Below are positions 1-6,299 of a DNA stretch of 7,253 nucleotides, one piece after another. Where the stretch lies: the NCBI GenBank assembly GCA_945645715.1, contig CALZFJ010000100.1:1-7253 (forward strand), read 5' to 3'. The translations under genes were made by a program, and so were the position numbers. Every line of letters starts with the position of its first letter. Position 1 is the first letter of the stretch. Below the pieces are notes generated by a model. That model made no database searches. It had not been told where the DNA came from and saw only the letters and a list, made by a program, of their open reading frames with translations. This DNA comes from an uncultured Prevotellaceae bacterium (GTDB lineage Bacteria; Bacteroidota; Bacteroidia; Bacteroidales; Muribaculaceae).

Positions 1-1487
1 CGCGGTCCGGGATAGTTGTGAAGGTCCACAATGTCGCCGCAGTGATAGAAGTTACCGCCACTCGCGGGATTCACCAGGCGCGACGGGTCGTACTGCTTGG
101 TCCACTCGGCAATTTCGGGTGTCTTGAATTGCCCCCATGCCTCATTGAATGGCACCCATGTGCAGATGCAAGGATATGAGTAGAGGAAGTCCATAATCTC
201 TTTCCACTCCTTGCGGTAGCATGCCTCGCTCTCGGCACTGCGCTTCAACTCGGTTCCGGTGAAATACTGGTGCATCTGCCACTCGGGGTTGCGGTCACCG
301 CTCGGCATATCCTGCCACACGATGATTCCCTTGCGGTCGCAATAGGTGTACCACGCAGCCGGCTCCACCTTGATGTGCTTGCGAATCATGTTGAAGCCCC
401 ACTCTTTTGTCTTGTCGATGTCGAAAATCATTGCCTCATAGCTCGGTGCCGTGTAGAGACCATCGGGCCACCAGCCTTGGTCGAGCGGACCAAACTGGAA
501 GAGGTCCTTGTTGTTGAGTTGCATGCGCACAATGCCATTGTCGTCGCGCTTGGTCGAAATCTTGCGCATTGCAGCATAGCTCTTAACGCTGTCAACAGGC
601 TTTCCGTCTTTATATATTGTCACCTCAAGGTCGTAGAGGAATGGGCTGTCGGGCGACCAGAGCTTGGGGTTCTCGGGCATGCGCACCTCCACAGGCTCAT
701 TGTTGATGCCGCGGGCAGTTGCCACAAGCTTGCCACCGTCGAGCACCTTCACTTCAGCCATCATTGCCGGGCATTCCACCGACTTCTGCACAGTGACGGT
801 CACCGTGTTGGCATCTACATTGGGAAGTATGCGCAGGTTCTCAATGTGCATCGGTGCCACCGGCTCAAGCCACACTGTCTGCCAGATGCCGCTCACCGGA
901 GTGTACCATATTCCATCGGGATTGCACACCTGCTTGCCTCGGGGCTGGTAGCCTCGGTCGGTCGGATCCCACACACGCACTGTGAGCTTATTCTCTCCGG
1001 CTTTCAGCGCCTGCGTAATGTCGAATGAAAATGGCACGTATCCTCCGGTGTGCGAGCCTACTTTCACATCGTTCACCCACACATCGGCTTTCCAATCTAC
1101 TGCCCCGAAGTGCAGCAGCACATTCTGCTTCTTCCACTGTGCAGGCACGGTGAATGTGCGGTTATACCAAAGCTCATTCTTGTCTCCAAGAGTCTTTCCT
1201 ACCCCCGACAGGCTCGACTCGATGCAGAACGGCACGAGTATCTCTCCATCCCACTTCGTGGGTTGTGCCTCGCCTTTGGGCTTCACCGCATAGCTCCAGA
1301 GTCCGTTAAGGTTCTTCCATGCGGTTCGTTCCATGATTGGGCGCGGATATTCCTTCCACACATTGTTCACATCGATTTGCTCTGCCCACGGAGTGCGTAT
1401 CTTGTCGCCCGCCGGTGCATACTGTGCCGAGGCTGCTCCTGTTGCAAGTAGCGACAAGGCAATCATGGCAATGTTCTTAAATTTCAT
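1..1487 (-). CDS. Secreted glycoside hydrolase family 2 enzyme (beta-galactosidase/beta-glucuronidase-like), C-terminus beyond left edge
   Basis: This is the first 495 codons of a GH2 enzyme; the frame is open to the left edge. Residues 1-21 form a signal peptide (hydrophobic core, then ASA before Q22), so the enzyme should be periplasmic or exported. A jelly-roll sugar-binding domain follows at about 45-210, with NGLW near 61-64, then an Ig-like domain at about 211-310. The TIM barrel starts near 320 and shows MIRKHIK at 367-373 and WQDMPSG at 391-397. FNEAWGQF at 447-454 carries the GH2 acid/base, E449 after N448. The nucleophile should lie further downstream, outside the window. GH2 enzymes cleave beta-linked galactosides, glucuronides, mannosides and related sugars by a retaining mechanism; the substrate cannot be chosen from this half. 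ATG at 1487 is chosen because it begins the signal peptide. It follows the transporter gene on the same strand, but a terminator lies between them, so it probably has its own promoter. Confidence 0.95.
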   Translation of the reverse strand, partial: MKFKNIAMIALSLLATGAASAQYAPAGDKIRTPWAEQIDVNNVWKEYPRPIMERTAWKNLNGLWSYAVKPKGEAQPTKWDGEILVPFCIESSLSGVGKTLGDKNELWYNRTFTVPAQWKKQNVLLHFGAVDWKADVWVNDVKVGSHTGGYVPFSFDITQALKAGENKLTVRVWDPTDRGYQPRGKQVCNPDGIWYTPVSGIWQTVWLEPVAPMHIENLRILPNVDANTVTVTVQKSVECPAMMAEVKVLDGGKLVATARGINNEPVEVRMPENPKLWSPDSPFLYDLEVTIYKDGKPVDSVKSYAAMRKISTKRDDNGIVRMQLNNKDLFQFGPLDQGWWPDGLYTAPSYEAMIFDIDKTKEWGFNMIRKHIKVEPAAWYTYCDRKGIIVWQDMPSGDRNPEWQMHQYFTGTELKRSAESEACYRKEWKEIMDFLYSYPCICTWVPFNEAWGQFKTPEIAEWTKQYDPSRLVNPASGGNFYHCGDIVDLHNYPGP

Positions 1488-1644
1488 AATCATTCAAAGT
1501 GTTAGTTGGTTGTTGTTAGTAAATATAAAATTTTTAGTGGTTGTTATTGTTATCGTTATTCCAAACCGTAATATTGTTTATATAAGGCATGCTATAATCC
1601 CTCAACAGCATAACCTATATTTTTTAAAATCAGCGTAAAGATAC
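1488..1644 (-). promoter_or_regulatory. AT-rich leader and presumed promoter region of the GH2 gene
   Basis: After the terminator, 157 AT-rich bases precede the GH2 start. The best match to the Bacteroidetes -7 box TAnnTTTG on the minus strand is TATATTTA at 1527-1520 (7 of 8). No TTTG lies at the expected 19-21 bases further upstream; the nearest is 34 bases away. The leader is A/C-rich with no Shine-Dalgarno site, which is normal in this phylum. That a promoter exists here is inferred from the terminator placement; its exact position is a weak call. Confidence 0.3.
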
Positions 1645-1682
1645 AAAAGAGATGCAACTTATCAAAAAATTGCATCTCTTTT
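1645..1682 (-). terminator. Rho-independent terminator after the MFS transporter gene
   Basis: The arms 1645-1657 and 1670-1682 are perfect inverted repeats of 13 bp (AAAAGAGATGCAA on the plus strand) around a 12-base loop. A/T runs flank both sides, so the element could stop transcription in either direction. On the minus strand it sits about 50 bases after the transporter stop codon and before the GH2 leader, which separates the two genes into different transcription units or at least lowers read-through. Confidence 0.82.
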
Positions 1683-1734
1683 TATATTTTTTACCACAAT
1701 TATTACACATATGGCAATGATTGGCTCAGCGTTT

Positions 1735-3096
1735 TCATGCTTTCTTGGCTGCCTTGGCTTCCTTGATGAAGAACACCGATGCTGCGCCAAGCAACAGGAA
1801 GATGCCGGCAAGCACCAGCATATCCACCTCTGGAGCTGCTCCGCCTTCGGGCGTGAGTGCCTTCAATATCGGTCCGCCAAGCACGGCTGCAACTATCTGC
1901 GGCAAGCATATCGTGCAGTTGAACAATCCAAGATAGGTTCCCATCTTGGGGTTGCCCTGAAGCGCATTGGTAAAAAGCGTGAACGGCAACGCCAACATTC
2001 CTGCCCAGGCTGCTCCTATCAGCAGGAAGCTAACCCACAGCACAAACTGGTTGGTGACCCAGTAAATCGAGATAAAGCCCACGCCGCCAATGAGAAGGCT
2101 CACCACATAGGCAAGCTTGTAGCTCTTGAACTGAGGTATCAGAGCTGCCCAGATGATTGAGCCTACCGCCTGCACCGCAAACACTACGCCCACCCAGTTG
2201 GCTGCTGCCTGATAGCCTTCACTCGCAGTGTCGGTTGTGCCCCAGCACTGCGCTGCAATCGCTCCCGGCGTATAGGTCCACATATACATAAATGCTGCCC
2301 AGCAGAAGAATTGCACAAGTCCTATCGAGATGAAGGTGTAAGGAATGCTCACCTTCTTTGCTGCAGGCTTCGCCTCGGCCTTGGTTTCGGCTGATTCCTC
2401 TTCTTCATTTCCAAACTGTGCCATCTCCTCAGGCGAATATTCTTTCACATTCACCGTGGTGTAGATTACACACAGTATGAGTATGGCTGCACCTATATAG
2501 AATGAATAGATCACAGAGTTGGGTATCACTCCCTCGGGTGCAACATTCTGCACGCCGAAGAATGTGAAGATATATGGGAACAGATAGCCCACAAGCGAAC
2601 CTGCATTGCACAGAAACGACTGTATGCTATAGGCAAGTCCCTTCTGCTTAATGTTCACCATGTCGCCCACCATCATCTTGAATGGCTGCATGGCTATATT
2701 AATAGATGTGTCGAGAAACATCAGCGACATCAGTCCGAATAGCATCGTGCCCGTCAAGCCCCACATAACCACCTGAGTGGTCAAGCCCAGCGAACCGGCA
2801 TTGGGGAGCATCAGCATCACAGCTACTGCTACTATTGCGCCAACAAACAAATAAGGGATTCTACGTCCGAAGCGGCACCACGTCTTATCCGACAGCAAGC
2901 CGATTATCGGCTGCACTATCATTCCCATCAGTGGCGGAAGAATCCAGAAGAACGATAATTGGTGTGGGTCAGCACCAAGCGTTGCGAATATGCGGCTGAT
3001 ATTCGCACTTTGTAAAGCATAGGCAATTTGAACGCCAAAGAATCCGAAGCTTAGATTCCACAGCTTCCAGAAACTCAAGTCAGGTTTTGTTCTCAT
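1735..3096 (-). CDS. MFS sugar transporter, SLC45/GPH-like
   Basis: This is a 453-residue inner-membrane carrier with about twelve hydrophobic helices in two halves. The loop between helices 2 and 3 has the motif GLLSDKTWCRFGRR (66-79), close to the RxGRR-type motif A of SLC45 and sucrose/maltose-proton symporters. A charged cytoplasmic linker at about 218-249, rich in Glu, Ala and Lys, separates the halves, and the C-terminus is short and lysine-rich. Relatives in Bacteroidetes often sit beside glycoside hydrolases or phosphorylases and are thought to import mono- or disaccharides with cations; the substrate here is unknown. ATG at 3096 begins MRTKPDLSFWKLWNLSFGFF, the conserved start of the family. 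Downstream are a terminator and a secreted GH2 enzyme, whose products would be a reasonable substrate. The gene is divergent from the nucleotidyltransferase operon, with its own candidate promoter at about 3207-3239. Confidence 0.92.
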   Translation of the reverse strand: MRTKPDLSFWKLWNLSFGFFGVQIAYALQSANISRIFATLGADPHQLSFFWILPPLMGMIVQPIIGLLSDKTWCRFGRRIPYLFVGAIVAVAVMLMLPNAGSLGLTTQVVMWGLTGTMLFGLMSLMFLDTSINIAMQPFKMMVGDMVNIKQKGLAYSIQSFLCNAGSLVGYLFPYIFTFFGVQNVAPEGVIPNSVIYSFYIGAAILILCVIYTTVNVKEYSPEEMAQFGNEEEESAETKAEAKPAAKKVSIPYTFISIGLVQFFCWAAFMYMWTYTPGAIAAQCWGTTDTASEGYQAAANWVGVVFAVQAVGSIIWAALIPQFKSYKLAYVVSLLIGGVGFISIYWVTNQFVLWVSFLLIGAAWAGMLALPFTLFTNALQGNPKMGTYLGLFNCTICLPQIVAAVLGGPILKALTPEGGAAPEVDMLVLAGIFLLLGAASVFFIKEAKAAKKA

Positions 3097-3151
3097 GTAC
3101 GTTATTAATATTTTTGTTTATGTTAAGTTGATTTTTTATTGTTGTGAATCA

Positions 3152-3188
3152 TACCAAAAACCACTGCGCCGAATCGCTTGGTTTGGTC
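3152..3188 (-). promoter_or_regulatory. Hairpin in the 5' leader of the MFS transporter gene
   Basis: Positions 3153-3168 and 3175-3187 can fold into a stem. ACCA (3153-3156) pairs with 3184-3187, AACCA (3159-3163) with 3179-3183, and GCG (3166-3168) with 3175-3177. The stem has a two-base bulge, a small internal loop and a six-base terminal loop, about 12 pairs in all. If the -7 box at 3214-3207 is used, the transcript would start near 3200 and the hairpin would lie close to the 5' end. It could stabilise the mRNA or be an operator dyad; no function can be assigned. Confidence 0.4.
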
Positions 3189-3206
3189 AAGTCCCTTTTT
3201 AATTTG

Positions 3207-3239
3207 CAAAAATAATACATTTTTCTAATTAATTTCACA
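3207..3239 (-). promoter_or_regulatory. Candidate Bacteroidetes promoter for the MFS transporter gene
   Basis: On the minus strand TATTTTTG at 3214-3207 matches the -7 consensus TAnnTTTG exactly. Upstream, TGTG at 3239-3236 is one mismatch from the -33 element TTTG, with a 21-base spacer, inside the usual 19-21 range. Transcription would start near 3200, giving a leader of about 100 bases that contains the hairpin at 3153-3187 and an A-rich stretch just before the start codon. Confidence 0.5.
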
Positions 3240-3395
3240 CTTTACGCTCAATTTTTCTCACGAGCCCCCAATATTTTTTTCAAGATTTTATTATGGAAAG
3301 AGCGCAACCGGAGGTGTAAGGGCTTGAAACGACTGCCGGAGGTGGCTTTTGAGCAAAAAAATGGATATATAGGTGATGGTTTCAGAAAAAAGTAG

Positions 3396-3403
3396 TATTT
3401 TTG
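3396..3403 (+). promoter_or_regulatory. Candidate -7 promoter box of the rightward operon, nearly leaderless
   Basis: TATTTTTG matches the Bacteroidetes -7 consensus TAnnTTTG exactly and lies five bases before the ATG at 3409. A start site about seven bases from the centre of the box would fall at about 3406-3409, giving a transcript with almost no leader. The -33 element is weak: only GGTG at 3372-3375, with a 20-base spacer. The box argues for the 3409 start codon, because the in-frame GTG/ATG at 3373/3376 would lie upstream of the transcript. Confidence 0.5.
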
Positions 3404-3408
3404 TCAAT

Positions 3409-4572
3409 ATGAATGAACAGTATGAAATTTTGATGGAGTTGCTTGGGGCAGGCGTAGGAACCAAGGAGCGATTCTGCGCCAAGCCCACCGATGCTGAATG
3501 GCGGTGGCTGCACGCTGAGGCTGTGCGCCAGTCGGTGGTCGGTGTAGCGTTTGCAGGGCTGGAGCATATTCCGGCAGCTTCGAGAGACACCGACGAGCCG
3601 GACAATACTCCCGACATTATATCAAAGCCTCCTACCGATTTGCTGATGCGATGGACCATGGAGGTGCAGAGGCTTAGAGCACTGAATGCTAAATTTGATG
3701 CTGAAGCACGCAGGCTCACCGAACTCTTCGACAGTCTGGGGCTGTATTCAGTGATTCTGAAGGGACAGGGCAATGCGATGCTCTATCCCGAAGCCGCTCC
3801 GCGCACTCCGGGCGACATCGACATTTATGTGGAGGGCGGCAAGAGCGAAGTGCTCAAGGTGCTGCGCCGTGAGGAACTGCTCGATGAGCACGACACTCCA
3901 TCGTATCACCACGCACACATGAAAACGGGGAAGAGCGGCATCATCATCGAGGTGCACTATCGCCCATCGTCGGGATTGAGCACTCCGTGGCGAAACCGCC
4001 GTTTCCAGCGTATTCTCAATGAGGAAATCAAGAAGTCGAAGATGACCGATAAGGGCTTCCGCGTGCCGACTGCGACATTCAACCTGCTGATGCAGTTAGC
4101 CCACATTCAGCGCCACTTCATCAATTCGGGCATAGGATTGCGACAGATTATAGATTTCTGCTATGTAATCAAGAATGCCGATGCGGGCGATGTGGAGCGC
4201 TGCAGCAAGCTGCTTCAGGGCTTGGGAATGAAGCGTGTGGCGCAGGCAGTGATGTGGATAGCAAGTAAACTACTGGGATTCACATTCCACACCCGGCTCG
4301 CCTATCCATCACAGCGATGGGGTGAGATGCTGCTTGCCCACATTGTGAACGATGGCAACTTCGGGCAATTTGCCGAGAGTGAGGGCTACACTTTTGTGCA
4401 TCGCATTGCAGTGGAGCAGCTGCGGAAGCTGCGGCTGATGCCAATGTGCCCATCGGAGGTGGTGTGGGGCGAGATTCGCTATCTCATTGAGGTGATGAAG
4501 ACGATACCGGAGCGCATAAGTAAGCGCAGGCTTGCACTTGGCGACCGTAAGGTGCGCACGGTGGATATGTAA
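3409..4572 (+). CDS. Nucleotidyltransferase family protein (NTP_transf_5 type)
   Basis: This is a 387-residue cytoplasmic protein of the DNA-polymerase-beta-like nucleotidyltransferase fold. The core motif runs from LKGQG (117-121) through YP and R132 to GDIDIYV (135-141). D136 and D138 are the expected metal-binding aspartates, and E181 in IIIEVHYRP is the likely third acidic ligand, so the active site looks intact. A helical N-terminal region (1-105) with a variable acidic insert near 56-76 precedes the core, and a helical domain follows. Family members are poorly characterised, but homologues occur in RiPP clusters such as phosphorylated lasso-peptide clusters, together with HPr-kinase-like proteins. 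Here it is the first gene of a five-gene operon with such a kinase and a PqqD protein, which suggests that it modifies a peptide or a phosphorylated intermediate; this is inference. ATG 3409 is preferred over GTG 3373 and ATG 3376 because a -7 promoter box lies between them. Confidence 0.86.
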   Translation: MNEQYEILMELLGAGVGTKERFCAKPTDAEWRWLHAEAVRQSVVGVAFAGLEHIPAASRDTDEPDNTPDIISKPPTDLLMRWTMEVQRLRALNAKFDAEARRLTELFDSLGLYSVILKGQGNAMLYPEAAPRTPGDIDIYVEGGKSEVLKVLRREELLDEHDTPSYHHAHMKTGKSGIIIEVHYRPSSGLSTPWRNRRFQRILNEEIKKSKMTDKGFRVPTATFNLLMQLAHIQRHFINSGIGLRQIIDFCYVIKNADAGDVERCSKLLQGLGMKRVAQAVMWIASKLLGFTFHTRLAYPSQRWGEMLLAHIVNDGNFGQFAESEGYTFVHRIAVEQLRKLRLMPMCPSEVVWGEIRYLIEVMKTIPERISKRRLALGDRKVRTVDM

Positions 4573-4614
4573 GACTGCATTCACCGAAGGAAAAACTTTA
4601 TAAAATTGCTTTTT

Positions 4615-5532
4615 ATGGACGAAATGAAGAAATACAAGGTGGCAGGGCACCTGTTTGGCGTGAGAATATGTGACGGATTGAAGCTCGATCTGTCGCAATA
4701 TGAGCCATTTGCGACAAGCGAGGGTACCCCCCTGTTCACTCTCGACGTGCAGTGTGGCACTGATGATACACTCGGAATGGAATTTACCCCTGAGTCGCGA
4801 CAAGATTCGCTCGGGCAGCTCATTGAAAGCGGCACATTGCCCGACGGTCGCCGTGTGATACGCATAGGGTGGGAAGGAACGGCTTCACTGATGGTGAGCG
4901 ACCCTGACTATACAGCTGCTACGCTCTATCTCGACCGCCGCTACCGCAACGTGACGCTCGAATACTCGCTGATGCTGCTCTACGCCTTCCGTACCGCACC
5001 GCTCGGCACTCTGTCGTTCCATGGGTCGATGGTGGTGAATGGCGACAGGGCATATATCTTCCTTGGCGTAAGCGGAACAGGCAAAAGTACACATTCGCGG
5101 CTTTGGCTTGAGAATATTCCCGGCACTTGGCTTCTCAACGATGACCACCCGGTGGTGCGCGTGGCCGACGACGGCAGTGTGACAGCCTACGGCTCGCCCT
5201 GGAGCGGAAAGACCCGCTGCTACATCAACGACAGCCGCCAGCTCGGCGCTCTTGTGCAGCTGAGCCAGGCTAAGGAAAACCGGATACGCCGACTATCGCC
5301 TGTTGAGGCATACGTGGACATTATTAACTCGGTGGCAGGAAAGCGCTGGGAGCGACGAATGGCTGACGGAATACACGCTGCCGTAGAGGCAATAGTGGCT
5401 TCGGTGGGATGCTGGCACCTGGGGTGTCTGCCCGATGCCGATGCAGCAATGCTGTGCTACTCAACAGTGAAAATTACCGGCACATCAACTGTACCCGGGC
5501 CGTCGGATTCTTCAAATAAATCAGGCGAATAA
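4615..5532 (+). CDS. HPr-kinase-like serine kinase (HprK/PEPCK-type P-loop fold)
   Basis: This is a 305-residue protein with the catalytic features of the HPr kinase/phosphorylase family. It has HGSMV at 136-140, the P-loop GVSGTGKST at 151-159, the paired aspartates of NDDHPV at 175-180 (Walker-B-like metal site), and GSPWSGKT at 193-200. The HprK N-terminal regulatory domain is not recognisable. Residues 1-125 are instead a divergent beta-rich region, and the C-terminal 20 residues look disordered. True HprK phosphorylates a serine of the phosphocarrier HPr. Stand-alone relatives in lasso-peptide clusters phosphorylate a serine of the precursor peptide, and the PqqD neighbour makes that role more likely here. 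It follows the nucleotidyltransferase after a 42-base gap. ATG 4615 is chosen; an in-frame TTG at 4606 and ATG at 4624 are alternatives. Confidence 0.86.
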   Translation: MDEMKKYKVAGHLFGVRICDGLKLDLSQYEPFATSEGTPLFTLDVQCGTDDTLGMEFTPESRQDSLGQLIESGTLPDGRRVIRIGWEGTASLMVSDPDYTAATLYLDRRYRNVTLEYSLMLLYAFRTAPLGTLSFHGSMVVNGDRAYIFLGVSGTGKSTHSRLWLENIPGTWLLNDDHPVVRVADDGSVTAYGSPWSGKTRCYINDSRQLGALVQLSQAKENRIRRLSPVEAYVDIINSVAGKRWERRMADGIHAAVEAIVASVGCWHLGCLPDADAAMLCYSTVKITGTSTVPGPSDSSNKSGE

Positions 5533-5545
5533 TCTCTCGTGAGCG

Positions 5546-6007
5546 ATGAAAATGGAATTTTCTGACAAGGCTCTGATGGGCGAGGTGGAGCGCGTGATAG
5601 CCGAGGGAAAATCGGTGCGGCTGCCGGTGCGCGGTCGCAGTATGCTGCCGTTTATCGTTGGCGGACGCGACAGTGTAGAGCTGCACCCGTTTCGGAAAGA
5701 AGATTTGCAGATAGGTAGTGCTGTGCTTGCGTGGGCCGATGGCAACCACTATGTGATACACCGCATAGTATCTATCGACGGTAACAGGCTCGAACTGCTT
5801 GGCGATGGCAACCTTGCACTACGCGAAAAGTGCGACATTGCCGATGTGATAGCTGTGGCACATCGGGTGATAACGCCCCGAGGAAGCCGCAGCCTCACAA
5901 GCCGTCGGGCAATGGCGCAATGGCGGCTTTGGAACAGGCTGTTGCCGGTGCGCCGATGGCTGCTGCTCGTGTATCGCCACATCGTCATTCGTAGAAATGA
6001 ATTTTAA
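5546..6007 (+). CDS. S24/S26-family peptidase, signal-peptidase-like, without N-terminal anchor
   Basis: This is a 153-residue protein with the signal-peptidase fold signature. RGRSMLPFI (29-37) contains the candidate nucleophile S32. YVIHRIVSIDG (69-79) has H72 where bacterial signal peptidase I has its lysine, and LLGDGN (84-89) gives D87. This Ser-His-Asp pattern resembles the SipW/endoplasmic-reticulum type of S26 enzymes. No membrane helix precedes the catalytic serine. The C-terminal 30 residues are basic and amphipathic (RLLPVRRWLLLVYRHIV, 131-147) and might bind the membrane. Between a kinase gene (13 bases upstream) and a PqqD gene (19 bases downstream), it is a candidate leader peptidase for a modified peptide. 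The neighbouring exporter shows no peptidase domain at its N-terminus, which would fit a separate protease. Activity is not proven; it could be a structural homologue. Confidence 0.85.
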   Translation: MKMEFSDKALMGEVERVIAEGKSVRLPVRGRSMLPFIVGGRDSVELHPFRKEDLQIGSAVLAWADGNHYVIHRIVSIDGNRLELLGDGNLALREKCDIADVIAVAHRVITPRGSRSLTSRRAMAQWRLWNRLLPVRRWLLLVYRHIVIRRNEF

Positions 6008-6026
6008 ATAAGAAACAGAAAACGAT

Positions 6027-6299
6027 ATGAGAACAAAGAAAGGATTTACGCTCCGCACGGTGTGCGGTGAGAATGTGCTGATGGCAGAAGGACTTGAAAC
6101 CATCGACTTCGGCAAACTGATACGTCTGAATGGAACTTCGGCTTTTATGTGGCAGGAGGCAGTGCGTCAGGGAGAGTTCACTCCCGAGTCGCTTGCCGAG
6201 GCTATCTGCCGTGAGTATGCCGTTGATGCCGAGAAGGCTCTCAGCGACACTAAAGCGATGCTTGAACGCTGGACTAAAGAAGGATTGTTAGAGGCGTGA
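6027..6299 (+). CDS. PqqD-family peptide chaperone (RiPP recognition element)
   Basis: This 90-residue protein has the PqqD winged-helix layout: three short beta strands (about 8-35, with LRTVCGENVLMAE), then the diagnostic LNGTSAFMW (34-42) and three helices ending in LERWTKEGLLEA. PqqD domains bind the leader of ribosomally made precursor peptides and present it to modifying enzymes, so this is the strongest sign that the operon handles a peptide. The length matches stand-alone PqqD proteins. The ATG follows an A-rich spacer of 19 bases after the peptidase. The stop codon overlaps the GTG start of the ABC transporter by four bases (GTGA), which suggests translational coupling. PqqD-like domains also occur in lasso-peptide B1 proteins, matching the kinase and nucleotidyltransferase neighbours. 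It does not imply PQQ synthesis; no pqq genes are seen. Confidence 0.87.
   Translation: MRTKKGFTLRTVCGENVLMAEGLETIDFGKLIRLNGTSAFMWQEAVRQGEFTPESLAEAICREYAVDAEKALSDTKAMLERWTKEGLLEA

Larger units (their letters stand above)
3097..3408. other. Divergent intergenic region between the MFS gene and the peptide-cassette operon
   Basis: These 312 bases carry no convincing gene. The left two thirds is AT-rich and holds the transporter's candidate promoter and leader hairpin. The part from about 3293 to 3350 is richer in G and C and contains a 9-base direct repeat CCGGAGGTG at 3308-3316 and 3336-3344. An eight-codon ATG frame at 3293-3319 and a longer frame without a start codon (about 3258-3396) cross this patch; neither resembles a known protein. 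The right end holds the -7 box for the rightward operon. Confidence 0.7.

Noticed and set aside
270..1028. Plus-strand open frame of 252 codons
   Set aside because: It lies antisense to the GH2 gene. The translation is rich in His, Leu and Val with no domain, while the opposite strand encodes an unmistakable GH2 protein.
1711..2160. Plus-strand open frame of 149 codons
   Set aside because: It is antisense to the C-terminal half of the MFS transporter, with low-complexity His/Gln/Cys-rich composition and no promoter or family resemblance.
3293..3319. Eight-codon ATG frame as a leader or precursor peptide
   Set aside because: It is too short, has no ribosome-binding context, and its sequence (MERAQPEV) shows no RiPP leader or core features.
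3291..3773. Minus-strand open frame of 160 codons across the start of the nucleotidyltransferase
   Set aside because: It is a Ser-rich translation antisense to a well-supported gene, and crosses the operon promoter.
4601..4608. TAAAATTG as an internal promoter -7 box before the kinase gene
   Set aside because: It is one mismatch from TAnnTTTG and has no TTTG element 19-21 bases upstream. In an AT-rich gap of 42 bases such a match is expected by chance.
4309..4803. Minus-strand open frame of 164 codons
   Set aside because: It is antisense to the nucleotidyltransferase/kinase junction, and its His/Leu-rich shadow composition has no recognisable fold.
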